From positions 1,057,714-1,121,713 of the forward strand of contig NW_006921544.1 in assembly GCF_000340215.1 (NCBI RefSeq): a DNA stretch of 64,000 bases, written 5' to 3'. Shown piece by piece: positions 49,390-57,983 of the stretch. Under the pieces are notes generated by a model. It saw only the letters and a program-made list of their open reading frames with translations, was not told where the DNA came from and did not search any database. How positions within the stretch are numbered: position 1 is the first letter of the stretch; every line of letters begins with the position of its first letter. The stretch comes from Pseudocercospora fijiensis CIRAD86. Taxonomy: Eukaryota > Ascomycota > Dothideomycetes > Mycosphaerellales > Mycosphaerellaceae. Position numbers and translations under genes: made by a program.

Positions 49390-50116
49390 TAGCTACTAGT
49401 ATATATCTACTACTCCTAAGTCCTTACTTTACCGTACGAAACCTTAAAATATACCGACCGATATTATATATATACTAGGCGCTATACTAGGAAGGGTAAT
49501 AACGAGACAATAGTCGAAATAGTCTAGTATACGAGCGAGATTACGATAACGTCGAGAGGAGGTCGTATACTTACCTTCGAGCCTATCGAGTCCTAGACTA
49601 CGATTAGGGCTAGATTTATCCTCTCCGAATCCTAGTAGTAGGAATTTATTATAGGGTACTACTACCTAGTCCTTACCTTTACGGAGTCTAAGTAGAAGAT
49701 TATTCGGAGATATAAGAATATCGAGTATTAACCCGGAAATCTTCGAAAAGGCTAGCTAGGCGTATCTTTAGAAACCCGAGTATATAGAGTAGTTCAATTA
49801 ATAGGTCTATAAGATATAGTTCCCTTTATACTTACGTTCGAAGGAGTGTAAACTCCGGAAGTACTCGATACGATAGGGGAGTAAGGAGCGAACGGATACA
49901 TTCTAGAAGTTCTTTATAGAGGGGGTATTATACCGTTATACGACTTCTCGACTTAAAGGTTAACTAGTAATTGTCTATAACTTCTACGGTTCAATCTTAA
50001 AATACCCGAAACTAGGGGATAGGAACTTATCGCCTACGAACTATCTCTATTCTAAATAGTATCGGGAATCTTAAGGAGAGAGGAGAGTTAATATAGATAT
50101 AGCGTTCTAGAAAGAG
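49390..50116 (+). pseudogene. Unrecognised gene in hAT (gene 2)
   Basis: Coherent plus-strand frame of about 240 codons: YTRRYTRKGNNETIVEIV, ITITSRGGRILTFEPIES, TRVYRVV(Q)LIGL, DIVPFILTFEGV, GGIIPLYDFST. It ends at an intron donor (50117) whose acceptor (50216) leads into the transposase frame, so it may be the 5' exon of the transposase gene rather than a separate gene. I see no clear BED zinc finger, which many hAT transposases have at this position. Confidence 0.5.
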
Positions 50117-50216
50117 GTATGTCTTCTAAAATGCCGGCTATAGCTACCGGCTATAGCTACCGGCTATAGATTCCGGCTACCTAAATTAACCGTAGAGATC
50201 TAGCTAATTATTATAG
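50117..50216 (+). other. Intron with CCGGCTA repeats
   Basis: Donor GTATGTCTTC, branch-like AGCTAATT, acceptor TTATAG. It contains four copies of the CCGGCTAtag type in tandem (50133-50181). Confidence 0.85.
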
Positions 50217-52566
50217 GCTACGCTTAAGGAAGCTCTAAGATTAAAGGCTACCGATTTCTCTCCCGAAGACTTTAAGTAACTAGCAAACGAAATGCTAGCT
50301 ACAAACGGTCTTCCGGAAGACTTCTACGAAAGGGAGTCTATATAGAAGATATACCTATATCTTATAAACTACCCTCCCCTATTTCTCGGCGCGATAACCT
50401 AGCGTATTATATTCGAAAAGAACAAAGAGGCTACGTTAGACGACATTTGGGAGATCCTCCGTAATACTCGCCGAGTAGCTATTACTATCGATAGCTAGTT
50501 AAGCCGGACTATAAGAGCCTCCTTCCTTTCGATTATACTATACTTTATTAATTCGGATTAGAAACTCTAGGAACTTATAATCGGATTCCCTAAAATTCTA
50601 GGTTCCTATACTAGTAAGGATATAGCGAAGCTTGTCTATACGGTAATAGATAGGGTTAGCGTAATAACGAAACTAATCTCGATTACTACGGATAACGCTA
50701 GTAATAATCGAACATTATATAAGGCGTTATATATACAATTTACTCGTATATATCTTTAAAATTACTAATTATATCGATAGGGTTAAGTACGTAGAGGAGA
50801 TTATAAGGTCTATAATCTAGCTTAATCTTCCGAATATTAAGCTCGCTACGATTCCGGATACGTACGATAATACGTACGATAATAACGATAAAGAGGAGCC
50901 TATTAATAGCCCTAGCCCTATTAAATCGGAGCCGACGTCGTTACTAGTTATATCCCTATAGAAGTTTCCCTACCTCGCTTATATCGTTTAAATCGCGATC
51001 CGAGCCCTCTTTAAGACGCTTAAAATTACACTATTAAACGACGACTAATAGAAGATCCTAGATAAGGATAAAGCAAAGTCGAAAGTCGAGAAACTTATTA
51101 TAGTAATAAGACGGGATAAGGTAGAGAGCCTCGCTCTCGTTTTATATAAGGTATAACTTTTGTCCGTAGCTGGCACCTATAGCCGGCAACCTAGTATAGT
51201 TCTAACTCTTTTTCTCTAGCTTCGTCGTCTAGTAATATATACGAACTCGAGCTTATAGAGATATAACCGATTCGAGGCTATTTAAAAGAACCTAATCGAG
51301 CGCCCTAAAACCGATACTTAGAATATCGTATAGAATAAGCGATAGTAAAAGCGGCCTCCTTAGCGCCTACTCCGTTTTACCTAAGACGTTAAGACCCGCT
51401 TCGATTCGACTTTCTATATAGTTACGAGGGGATGTACTTTACGTACCGCTCTCGAGATCTATTAGAGTTCCGAGGGTATTAAGTAGCTCGGCCTTACCGC
51501 CGCCGAATAGCGCTAAGTAGAGTATCTCGTCGATATTAGTAAGCATTACGCGAAGGTTACTACTACGATTAGAAGAACCCGAGGACCGACGATCTACCTT
51601 ATCTTTATATACTATAACTAGCTCTTTAACGAGCTCGAGGAAACTATAGCTAAGCTAGCTAAGAAGAGCGTTCCCTAGAAAGTAGCTATAACGAAAGCTA
51701 TAGACATCTCCTATACTAAGTTGTATAAATATTATAGTACTACCTTTAACTCGTTCGGGGATATCTATAGCGTTATATACTTACTTAACCCGGTAGAAAA
51801 GGATATATACTAGTAGAGGCCGGAATAGAAGGCGGACGAGGTATAGCCGAAGTATTACTAGACTATTCTAGAAAAGATATTCTACGAGCGTCGGAAAGAA
51901 ACTAGTCTAAATATAGCTCCTATAAAGAAAAAGAAGGTTTAGAAGGCTCCGATATTATACCTATTTCGTAGGTAGGAAGTAGAGGCAGAAGAGGAAGCAA
52001 CTACTAAAGTAAATAAAGAAGAGTTCGATCTCTATCGGCGCGCGAGTAAATACAAACCCGTAGGCTCGGAAAGAGGGCTAATAATCTCTAGATCTTACCG
52101 GTCTTCTAGACGAATTCGGAGACGATATTCTCGCTATATAGTAGCGGTTAGAGCCTAAGTTTCTAACGATAGCGTCGGTCGCTCGGAACGTCCTCGCTAT
52201 TCCGAGCGTAGGTATAGGCTATAAGAGGTCTTTTAGTATCGCTCGTTACTAAGGCCGCTTTAATCGAATATACTCGCCTACTACCTTCGAATCTATTATA
52301 GTATTCCGATACTATCTCCTCTACTAGAATCGCTAAGGTAGGTTACTAAAGATTATACTAAAGGAGTTAATCGAGGAATTAGAAAACCTTAAGATCGAAG
52401 AAATCTAAGAGCGCGAAGAGAATACGAAATTTAGTCTAAGCGAAACCCTAATTAGCGATAACGAAGAGGAGGAGGGCGGAGGTAGAAGGCGATACCGGGT
52501 CGAGAAGCGGAAACGTATATAGGCTTAGAGTAGCTTTAAGGAGACGAAGCGTTTACGTATAAGGTA
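50217..52566 (+). pseudogene. hAT-family transposase
   Basis: Cut-and-paste transposase of the hAT superfamily. The catalytic-core region is clear: RRVAITIDS..LSRTIRASFL (50470-50525), FINSD(W)KL(Q)ELIIGFP (50545-50590) and LISITTDNASNNRTLYKAL (50670-50725), the last being the family's hallmark TTDNASNN block. The C-terminal dimerisation (hATC) region at about 52150-52260 reads IASVARNVLAIPSVGIGY.RSFSIAR. An intron is at 51151-51219. Length including gene 2 would be about 900-1,000 residues, within the family range. Numerous in-frame TAG/TAA codons inactivate it. Confidence 0.92.
51151..51219 (+). other. Transposase intron with AGCCGGC pair
   Basis: Donor GTATAACTTT, branch TTCTAACTC, acceptor TTCTCTAG. 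It holds TAGCTGGCACCTATAGCCGGCA, an imperfect palindrome of the element's CCGGCTA family (the first G-A change is RIP-like). Confidence 0.8.
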
Positions 52567-52735
52567 ATATAGCCGGCGTATATAGCCGGTATATATCCGA
52601 AATGTGTTTCGAATTCCTAGGACCTAAATAGACTAGTTGCTATAGCAACCGACCCCGCTTACCTACGGACTATTTCTAATTCTCTATTCGCTCTTCCTCT
52701 CCTTCTTCCCTTTCCCTATATTTTTAAAGATAAAT

Positions 52736-53519
52736 ATACCTTAAGGATTCGGCTCTTCGGGCCTTCCTAAGCCGGCTACCTTCCCTTCCTTAAGCTACTA
52801 TCCTTTATTCGAATCTAACGATAACCTAATAAGGCGGTTTAATAGAAGACTATTTGTTCTAGAAGGTAAGAAGTATTAATATCTCCTTACGATTATATAC
52901 TTATTAATTTCTAGGTCCTACCGATATACCCTCGTCGCCTAAACGCGTAGATAAATATCTTTAGAGGCTAAAGGGTAAGGGTAAAGTAAGCTAAGTATAG
53001 GGAGACTATAGCGAGAACGAGATATCGGAAGAGTAAGGCTCTCCGTAGTATATACGAAGGAAGGGGATTCCTCGGAAAACAGTACCGAAAAATAAGAAGG
53101 CTATAGGTAGATAGGAGAAGGCTAAAAAGAGTAGGCGGACGAAGACTATCGCGAAGAAAAGTTATCTTTCTATTAAAAGAAAGGGAACAAGGTAGGACTC
53201 GACGATAAAGAAGCGGCGCTTTAAACTAGGTACTATTACCCTTCGCTAGATCCGGCTTTTCTAAAACAAAAGAGGGACCGAGCTTTTAATCCCTAAGACT
53301 CCCTTCTAGCGACTCGTCCGAGAAATTATATTAGATTTTCGGTCTAGTATGCGATTTACGGCTAAGGCGATTAGTGCTCTTTAGGAAGCTACGGAGGCAT
53401 TTCTCGTAACCGAGCTTAAGCTTTTAAACCTCCTTGCTATCTATACGAAGCGGGTTACTCTTTAAAATAAAGATATATAGCTTCTAGCTAAAATTCGGCG
53501 TCGGTTTATAGCGGATTAG
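52736..53519 (+). pseudogene. CENP-A-like histone H3 variant carried by the hAT
   Basis: Removing one 49-bp intron (52866-52914) leaves 735 nt, 245 codons in one frame, with TAG/TAA at former Gln/Trp codons. The start is ATG changed to ATA at 52736. Residues 1-141 form a long basic tail (PRKTVPKNKKA, KKSRRTKTIAKKS). From 53208 the histone fold follows in order: RRFKLGTITLR(Q)IRLF(Q), LLIPKTPF(Q)RLVREI, DFRSSMRFTAKAISAL(Q)EA, TEAFLV, LLAIYTKRVTL, KDI(Q)LLAKIRR. Fold length is normal. CENP-A-like traits: long divergent tail, MRF where CENP-A often has MRW, and AFLV rather than AYLV. H3 landmarks RLVREI, AL(Q)EA and AIxxKRVT are unmistakable. Histones package DNA; CENP-A marks centromeres. That role here is inference. 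Confidence 0.88.
52866..52914 (+). other. 49-bp intron in the CENP-A-like gene
   Basis: GTAAGAAGTA donor, TTATTAAT branch-like site, TTTCTAG acceptor. It splits a Gly codon and joins LFVLEG to PTDIPSSP in frame. No palindrome inside. Confidence 0.75.
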
Positions 53520-53599
53520 TTAGAAGTTGTATTTAGTCGTTAGATTAACCTAGGAGGAGGCCTATTTTCGTATCCTTTTACCGGCTATAGGTGCCGGCT

Positions 53600-54240
53600 A
53601 CATTTCTAATTTTATCTCCGCGCCGTCCCTAAATCTAAGGTACGAAGTAGAAACCTAGCGCTCTATATTTACCCGGCTATTATAGAGACGAGCTACATTT
53701 AGATTAGTTTCTTCGTATATCGCGACCTAGCGGGTAGTAAGCGAAAGGGCGATAGAACGTTTATAATACGTCTCTATTTAGACCTAAAATATAAAGGTCC
53801 TAAGGAGCCCTAGTATCCTAACTATAAGGAGATTCTTTAGTATTAGTACTTTAATCCTCTATACTACGAGGCAGATAGCAAGCCTGCGAGAGAGAAACTT
53901 TAACGAGAAATTCTCTATAATACGTAGCGCTATTGTATAGCTATAGATACGTACTAAGTCCGGCAACTCGAAGAAGAATTAAGATAGCGTATTAGCGACC
54001 GAGGAAGAGATCGATAGTATACTAGTAGAGTCGAGGTCTTATAAGCGAAGTATACGATAATATAGGCTCTTAGTCGTATAGAGTAACGTACTATATAAAT
54101 AACTAGGCGTACTACTCTTATTTACTTACGACCTATATCCTAGGATACTCCTCTCGTACTTTTTATACTCTTTTCTAATACCTTACCTATAAGCGCTCCG
54201 CGACAACCGAGTAAATATAAGCTATAGGGTTTCCGCTCGG
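53600..54240 (+). pseudogene. Unrecognised reading frame between the two histone genes
   Basis: Coherent plus-strand frame: AVPKSKVRSRNLALYIYPA, FVYRDLAGSKRKGDRTFII, RLYLDLKYKGPKEP, NYKEIL, FNPLYYEADSKPARE, then a charged, probably coiled stretch with (Q)LEEELR. About 200 codons, with TAG/TAA at Gln/Trp positions. It follows an AGCCGG-type repeat pair at 53580-53603, which may lie in an intron or leader. I do not recognise the family. Confidence 0.5.
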
Positions 54241-54279
54241 TACCTTAGCCTCCGAGATAGGGCGGAGTTAAATTTAGAG

Positions 54280-54811
54280 CGATAGCCGGCACTCGTAGCC
54301 GGTATATAGAGACGGTAGTAGGCCTTTTCCTACTAAATAACTAGCTTGTTTAGTATAGCCTACCTAATATTTCTTATATTTACTAGCAATAGGCCTAGGT
54401 TACTTATAAGATTACTATAGCTAGTAAAGGCATTACTAAAGAATATCTATACTATAGTAAGATACTATTATTACGCCGGCTATTTATTAAAAGAAGGCTT
54501 TCGCCTATTACTATACCGGCTATATATGCCGGCTATATTTTAAAGTCTCCCGTACCTGCCTTTTTTAGCCGTACCTACCTTTTTTAGCCGTACCTACCTT
54601 CTTTCCTTACTCTAACGTTACTATAATATAGGCTTGCGCGAAGCTTACTCTATTGCCTAGCGATACCGCGATACTACCGCTATATTCAACCTTCGTATCG
54701 ATACCTATACCTCTACGCTCTATATCTACTACCTCTATAATACCCTCGCTTCGCGCGCGCTTTCGTATACCTTCGTAACGTACTTTTTTCCTCAATTCGA
54801 CGACTTTTATA
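54280..54811. other. Spacer between hAT cargo genes
   Basis: Holds AGCCGG/CCGGCT pairs at 54284-54303 and 54513-54534 and a threefold CGTACCTRCCTTYTTT repeat at 54550-54605, presumably leader and promoter of the H3-like gene. A 62-codon open stretch on the minus strand (54607-54795) has no family resemblance and I do not count it as a gene. Confidence 0.5.
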
Positions 54812-55076
54812 ATAGCGAGTCTACTTAACTAAGTTACGACGCCTCGTAAGAAGGGACCTAGTACTTCTACGGGTCGTAATAAGACCGGAAATAGTAGAAC
54901 GAGTATAGTACATTAACGTAAGAGGGCTGCTACTACTACCGCTAGCTCCGGTACTAGAAAGGGCGTCGCGAGCAAGGCTCCGCGTAAGATAACGGCGGGT
55001 AAGGCTCTACGTAAGACGACAACTAGCGCTTCTACTACTAGTAGCAATCGTACGAAGCGTCGATAGCGCCTAGGAA

Positions 55077-55155
55077 GTAAGTCCTATTTATAGCCGGCAG
55101 CGTAGCCGGCAGCGTAGCCGGCATTCTTACTATCTTTTTACTAATCCTTCTTTAG
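55077..55155 (+). other. Intron 1 of H3-like gene with AGCCGGC repeats
   Basis: GTAAGTCCTA donor, TTTACTAATCC branch site, TTCTTTAG acceptor. It contains three tandem TAGCCGGCAGCG-type units. Splicing restores RLGTVALR exactly. Confidence 0.9.
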
Positions 55156-55338
55156 CCGTAGCCCTCCGTTAGATTCGGCAGTATTAGAAGAGTTCTAAGC
55201 TCCTAATCCGTAAAGCTCCTTTCTAACGACTTATTCGCGAAATTGCCTAGGATTATAGAACGGACCTTCGCTTCTAAGCCTCCGCGATAGGCGCCCTTTA
55301 AGAGGCTATAGAAGCCTACCTAGTTCGTATCTTCGAAT

Positions 55339-55386
55339 GTATGTTTCTCTTCTACCTCTTTTCGGACTATACTAATACTATTTTAG
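55339..55386 (+). other. Intron 2 of H3-like gene (48 bp)
   Basis: GTATGTTTCT donor, ATACTAATAC branch site, TATTTTAG acceptor. Splicing restores the step from YLVRIFE to NLIAIYAKR, as in all H3 proteins. No palindrome. Confidence 0.88.
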
Positions 55387-55862
55387 CGGTCAACCTTATA
55401 GCTATCTACGCGAAGCGTATAACGATTATAGACAAGGATTTTAAAGCACTCGATTAGATTCTAAAAGGCTAGAATATCTACATTCGAGACGGTGCTAGGT
55501 AGGATAGATATTCTAGTAGAAAGGATATTCGTAGTGTTATCTATAAGCTTTTCTATATACGAAATAAGCCGCTATTATACGGCGCTATATACCGCGCTCT
55601 AAATACTCTCTAAGTATATATATATAGTATAGTATACTTTATTAGCCGTACGGAATAGAAGTCTCCTAAAATCCCGTTAGTACTAAGGAGTAAAAAGGCC
55701 GGCTACGCTGCCGGCTACGCTACTAGGTTTTTTAAAGAACTAAAAGAAGATAGATATTCCGGTTGATTTGTATTAGTTTAGATTTTTATAAAAAGAAAAC
55801 AGGGAAAAATAAGGAAGGTTAAAGAGCCTAATAGTTATAGTTATAGGTACTATCCCTGTTTT

Positions 55863-56312
55863 CTAGAGTATATTATATACCTGCCTTCGCAACTCTACCT
55901 AATACTCCCTCTAAATATCCTTATACTCTACCTACTAGAAATTCAACTAGGTACCTAGACCTATAGCTGCCTCTATATCTTTTACTATCTTCTATAGGTT
56001 GAAGGCCTCTTCTATAGTAGCCTCTACCTCCTTATATAATACGAAGTTACTACCTACCCTACCCTTTATATATCCTAAATAACTAAGAGTTCTAAGGAAC
56101 GAACTAGCATTCGGCCTTAGTATAGCGAGTAACTAGTAGAACGTTCTATAGAGCTGCCTTATAGCTCTTTTATATACTATACCGATACCGAGGGAGGAGC
56201 TATCCTAGTACTTAATGTTATCGAATAGTTCGGTAGGAAAGTATATAAACTTCTTAAGGAGGAGGACTTCTAGGGAAATCGATAAGTTCTACCTAGATCT
56301 AGATAAAGACAT
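55863..56312 (-). pseudogene. Small unrecognised minus-strand gene in hAT
   Basis: An intact ATG at 56312 (minus strand) starts 149 codons: MSLSRSR, ISLEVLLLKKFIYFPTELF, SSLGIGIVYKRAIR(Q)LYRTFY, NASSFLRTLSYLGYIKGRVG, then a probably coiled YKEVEATIEEAFNL and IVKDIEAAIGLGT. The TAG at 55863 may be its stop. Internal TAG codons stand at likely Gln/Trp positions; they are fewer than in the neighbours. Family unknown. It runs opposite to all other cargo genes and lies next to the right terminus. Confidence 0.55.
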
Positions 56313-56369
56313 TCTGCTAAGCAGTTAGGGAATTAAACCGTAAACGAAAGGATGAAATTTATACCTAAG

Positions 56370-56744
56370 GAGTGCAGTTTCCGAACTAAACTATAATGCC
56401 TTATATATATATATATATGCTTTTAATTAGTTAGTGCCCTTAGCTAATTGTCTATAGATTTGAGGTTATATAAGTACCTTTATACAACTACGTAGCCTAA
56501 GTAGGATTCGAAAATTCTATAAGTACTAAGGACTAAAAATGCCGGCTACGCTACCGGCTATACTACTAAGTCTTATAAAGGGCTTACTTAAAGCTACGTA
56601 TACATTCGTACACTTCTTAAAAACCGATAAATTATATAGTTCGAACTAGCTACTTATATAGTTGCTTAGTAAACCAACCTAAACTAAACTAGAGTTTCGG
56701 CTTAGCAAACTAAACTAAACTAACCCGAACTACTACGGGGTCTA
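56370..56744. other. hAT right subterminal region
   Basis: A TATATATA run (56404-56420), one CCGGCTACGCTACCGGCTAT palindrome (56541-56560), repeats of AACTAAACTAAACTA (56677-56723), then the terminal repeat. Confidence 0.7.
56725..56744 (-). repeat. hAT right terminal inverted repeat
   Basis: CCGAACTACTACGGGGTCTA, the exact reverse complement of the left terminus. The duplicated AAAAAACA follows at 56745-56752. Confidence 0.95.
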
Positions 56745-56764
56745 AAAAAACATATATATTATCT

Positions 56765-56835
56765 ATATCGGCGAAAGTTTAGGTATATACTAAAAGTTTC
56801 TCTCTCTACTAATATAGTATTAAAGTATCTAATAT
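56765..56835. repeat. Right flank repeat of the hAT insertion
   Basis: GTTTAGGTATATACTAAAAGT followed by CTAATATAGTATTAAAGTATCTA; pair of 47139-47205. Confidence 0.75.
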
Positions 56836-56884
56836 ATATATATAATAGCTAGTTAGTTAAAAATTGTCTATAGCTATACGCGAA

Positions 56885-57385
56885 TACGTTTAGTATATAG
56901 CTCGCGTTCGAGATATAGCTCGCTATCGCCTACGAGACGTCGCGTTCGAGATATAGCGAGATGTCGCGTTCGAGATATAGCTCGCTATCGCCTTCGAGAT
57001 ATCGCGTTCGAGATATCCGCTATCGCCTATAAGACGTCGCGTTCGAGATTTCCGCTCTCGCTTACGAGACGTCGCGTTCGAGATATCGTATCCGAGATAT
57101 CGTATTCGAGATATCGCTCGCTATCGCGTTCGAGATATCGTATCTAAGATATTATATTCGAGATATCGCTCGCTATCGCGTTCGAGATATCGCGTTCGAG
57201 ATATCGCTCGCTATCGCGTTTAAGATATCGTATTTTAGATATCGCGTTCGAGATATCGCGTTCGAGATACGGCTCGCTATCGCGATTCGAGATATCGTAT
57301 TTTAGATATCGTATTTTAGATATCGCATTTAAGATAGGGCTACGCCTTCGAGATATTACGTTCGAGATATAGCTCGCTATTGCCC
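56885..57385 (+). repeat. GATATCGCGTTCGA-type minisatellite
   Basis: About 500 bp built from TTCGAGATATCGCG and TCGCTATCGCG-type units. Many units contain the palindrome GATATC or TTCGAA-like halves. Unit length varies between about 14 and 25 bp. CG is kept at high density, unlike the TA-rich surroundings. Confidence 0.9.
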
Positions 57386-57983
57386 TCTTCTATTATAGTA
57401 GCTATCTAGAAAGTACCGATAAGTCCTATAAGCTAGCCGCTATACTATAAAGTAATATCGGATTTAAGTTGCCTTAGTACTATACTAAACTACGCGTACG
57501 TATATATAGACGATAGCAAGCGAGATATATAGAGTCGTAGGACAGATCCGAGTAGTAGGAAGGAACCGGAAGGTAGGGAAGAGCTAGGAGAAACATGTTT
57601 ACTTAAGAGCGGTTAAACGAGTTCGTATATACGCGCTGCGTAAGTCGGCTAGGAGATAAAGGCGCTACGAGATAGCGGATAAGCGGGATACGCGCGCGCG
57701 CGCTTAGCGCGTAAGGAAGGACCTAAAGGTAGAGGTTTACTAAGAAGCTAGCAAGTAGGATATACGTACTTACGCTTACGCGTCGGACGCGCTAGACGGC
57801 CGTAGGGCGGAATACTAAGGAAGGGGCTCTCTCTCTAAGGTACCCTTCTTCCTTTCTTCGTAGTTCGTCTTATATAGATAGTAGCTATATTAATTTAGTA
57901 CTCCCTTTAGTTTAGTTTAAAGTTTCGTATATATTCTTACTACTTAGCTACTAACCCTTATACCTTCGTTAATAAGATATTAT
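57386..57983 (+). other. Low-copy stretch, possible decayed small gene
   Basis: An ATG at 57596 (ATGTTTACTTAAGAG) opens a basic frame with LNEFVYTRCVSRLGDKGATR and, after a CG dinucleotide run (57690-57706), further Arg-rich codons to about 57830. In-frame TAG/TAA occur at Gln-type positions. It may be a relic; no family is recognised. The rest holds no recognisable feature. Confidence 0.3.

Larger units (their letters stand above)
54812..55472 (+). pseudogene. Canonical-like histone H3 gene carried by the hAT
   Basis: Three exons; after removing introns 55077-55155 and 55339-55386, 534 nt remain, 178 codons in one frame. The start is ATG to ATA at 54812. The tail is longer than that of H3 (about 88 residues, Lys/Arg/Thr/Ser-rich, with SKAPRKITAGKALRKTT). 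The fold follows: RR.RLGTVALR(Q)IR(Q)Y(Q)KS across intron 1, LLIRKAPF(Q)RLIREIA(Q)DYR, TDLRF(Q)ASAIGAL(Q)EAIEA, YLVRIFE, then across intron 2 NLIAIYAKRITIIDKDF, ending ILKG. AYLV and TDLRF agree with canonical H3 rather than CENP-A. Differences from H3 remain in the last helix (KALD.ILKG for QLARRIRG). Inactive: many TAG/TAA at Gln codons. Confidence 0.9.
47218..56744 (+). mobile_element. Large hAT DNA transposon with histone H3-fold cargo
   Basis: A 9,527-bp element. The terminal inverted repeat TAGACCCCGTAGTAGTTCGG (47218-47237) is perfectly inverted at 56725-56744. The 8-bp duplication AAAAAACA flanks it; 8 bp is the hAT length. Inside are, in order, two unrecognised genes, a hAT transposase, a CENP-A-like gene, another unrecognised frame, an H3-like gene and a small minus-strand gene. 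Typical hAT elements are 2.5-5 kb, so this one is unusually large and cargo-rich. All genes are RIP-damaged. The termini are exactly preserved, despite the internal decay. Confidence 0.95.

Noticed and set aside
54607..54795. Minus-strand open stretch of 62 codons before the H3-like gene
   Set aside because: No family resemblance, and it overlaps the presumed leader of the H3-like gene.
47210..56752. Mutator-type element with a 9-10 bp duplication
   Set aside because: Shifting the element ends by one base gives a perfect 20-bp inverted repeat and an exact 8-bp duplication, and the transposase has the hAT TTDNASNN block.
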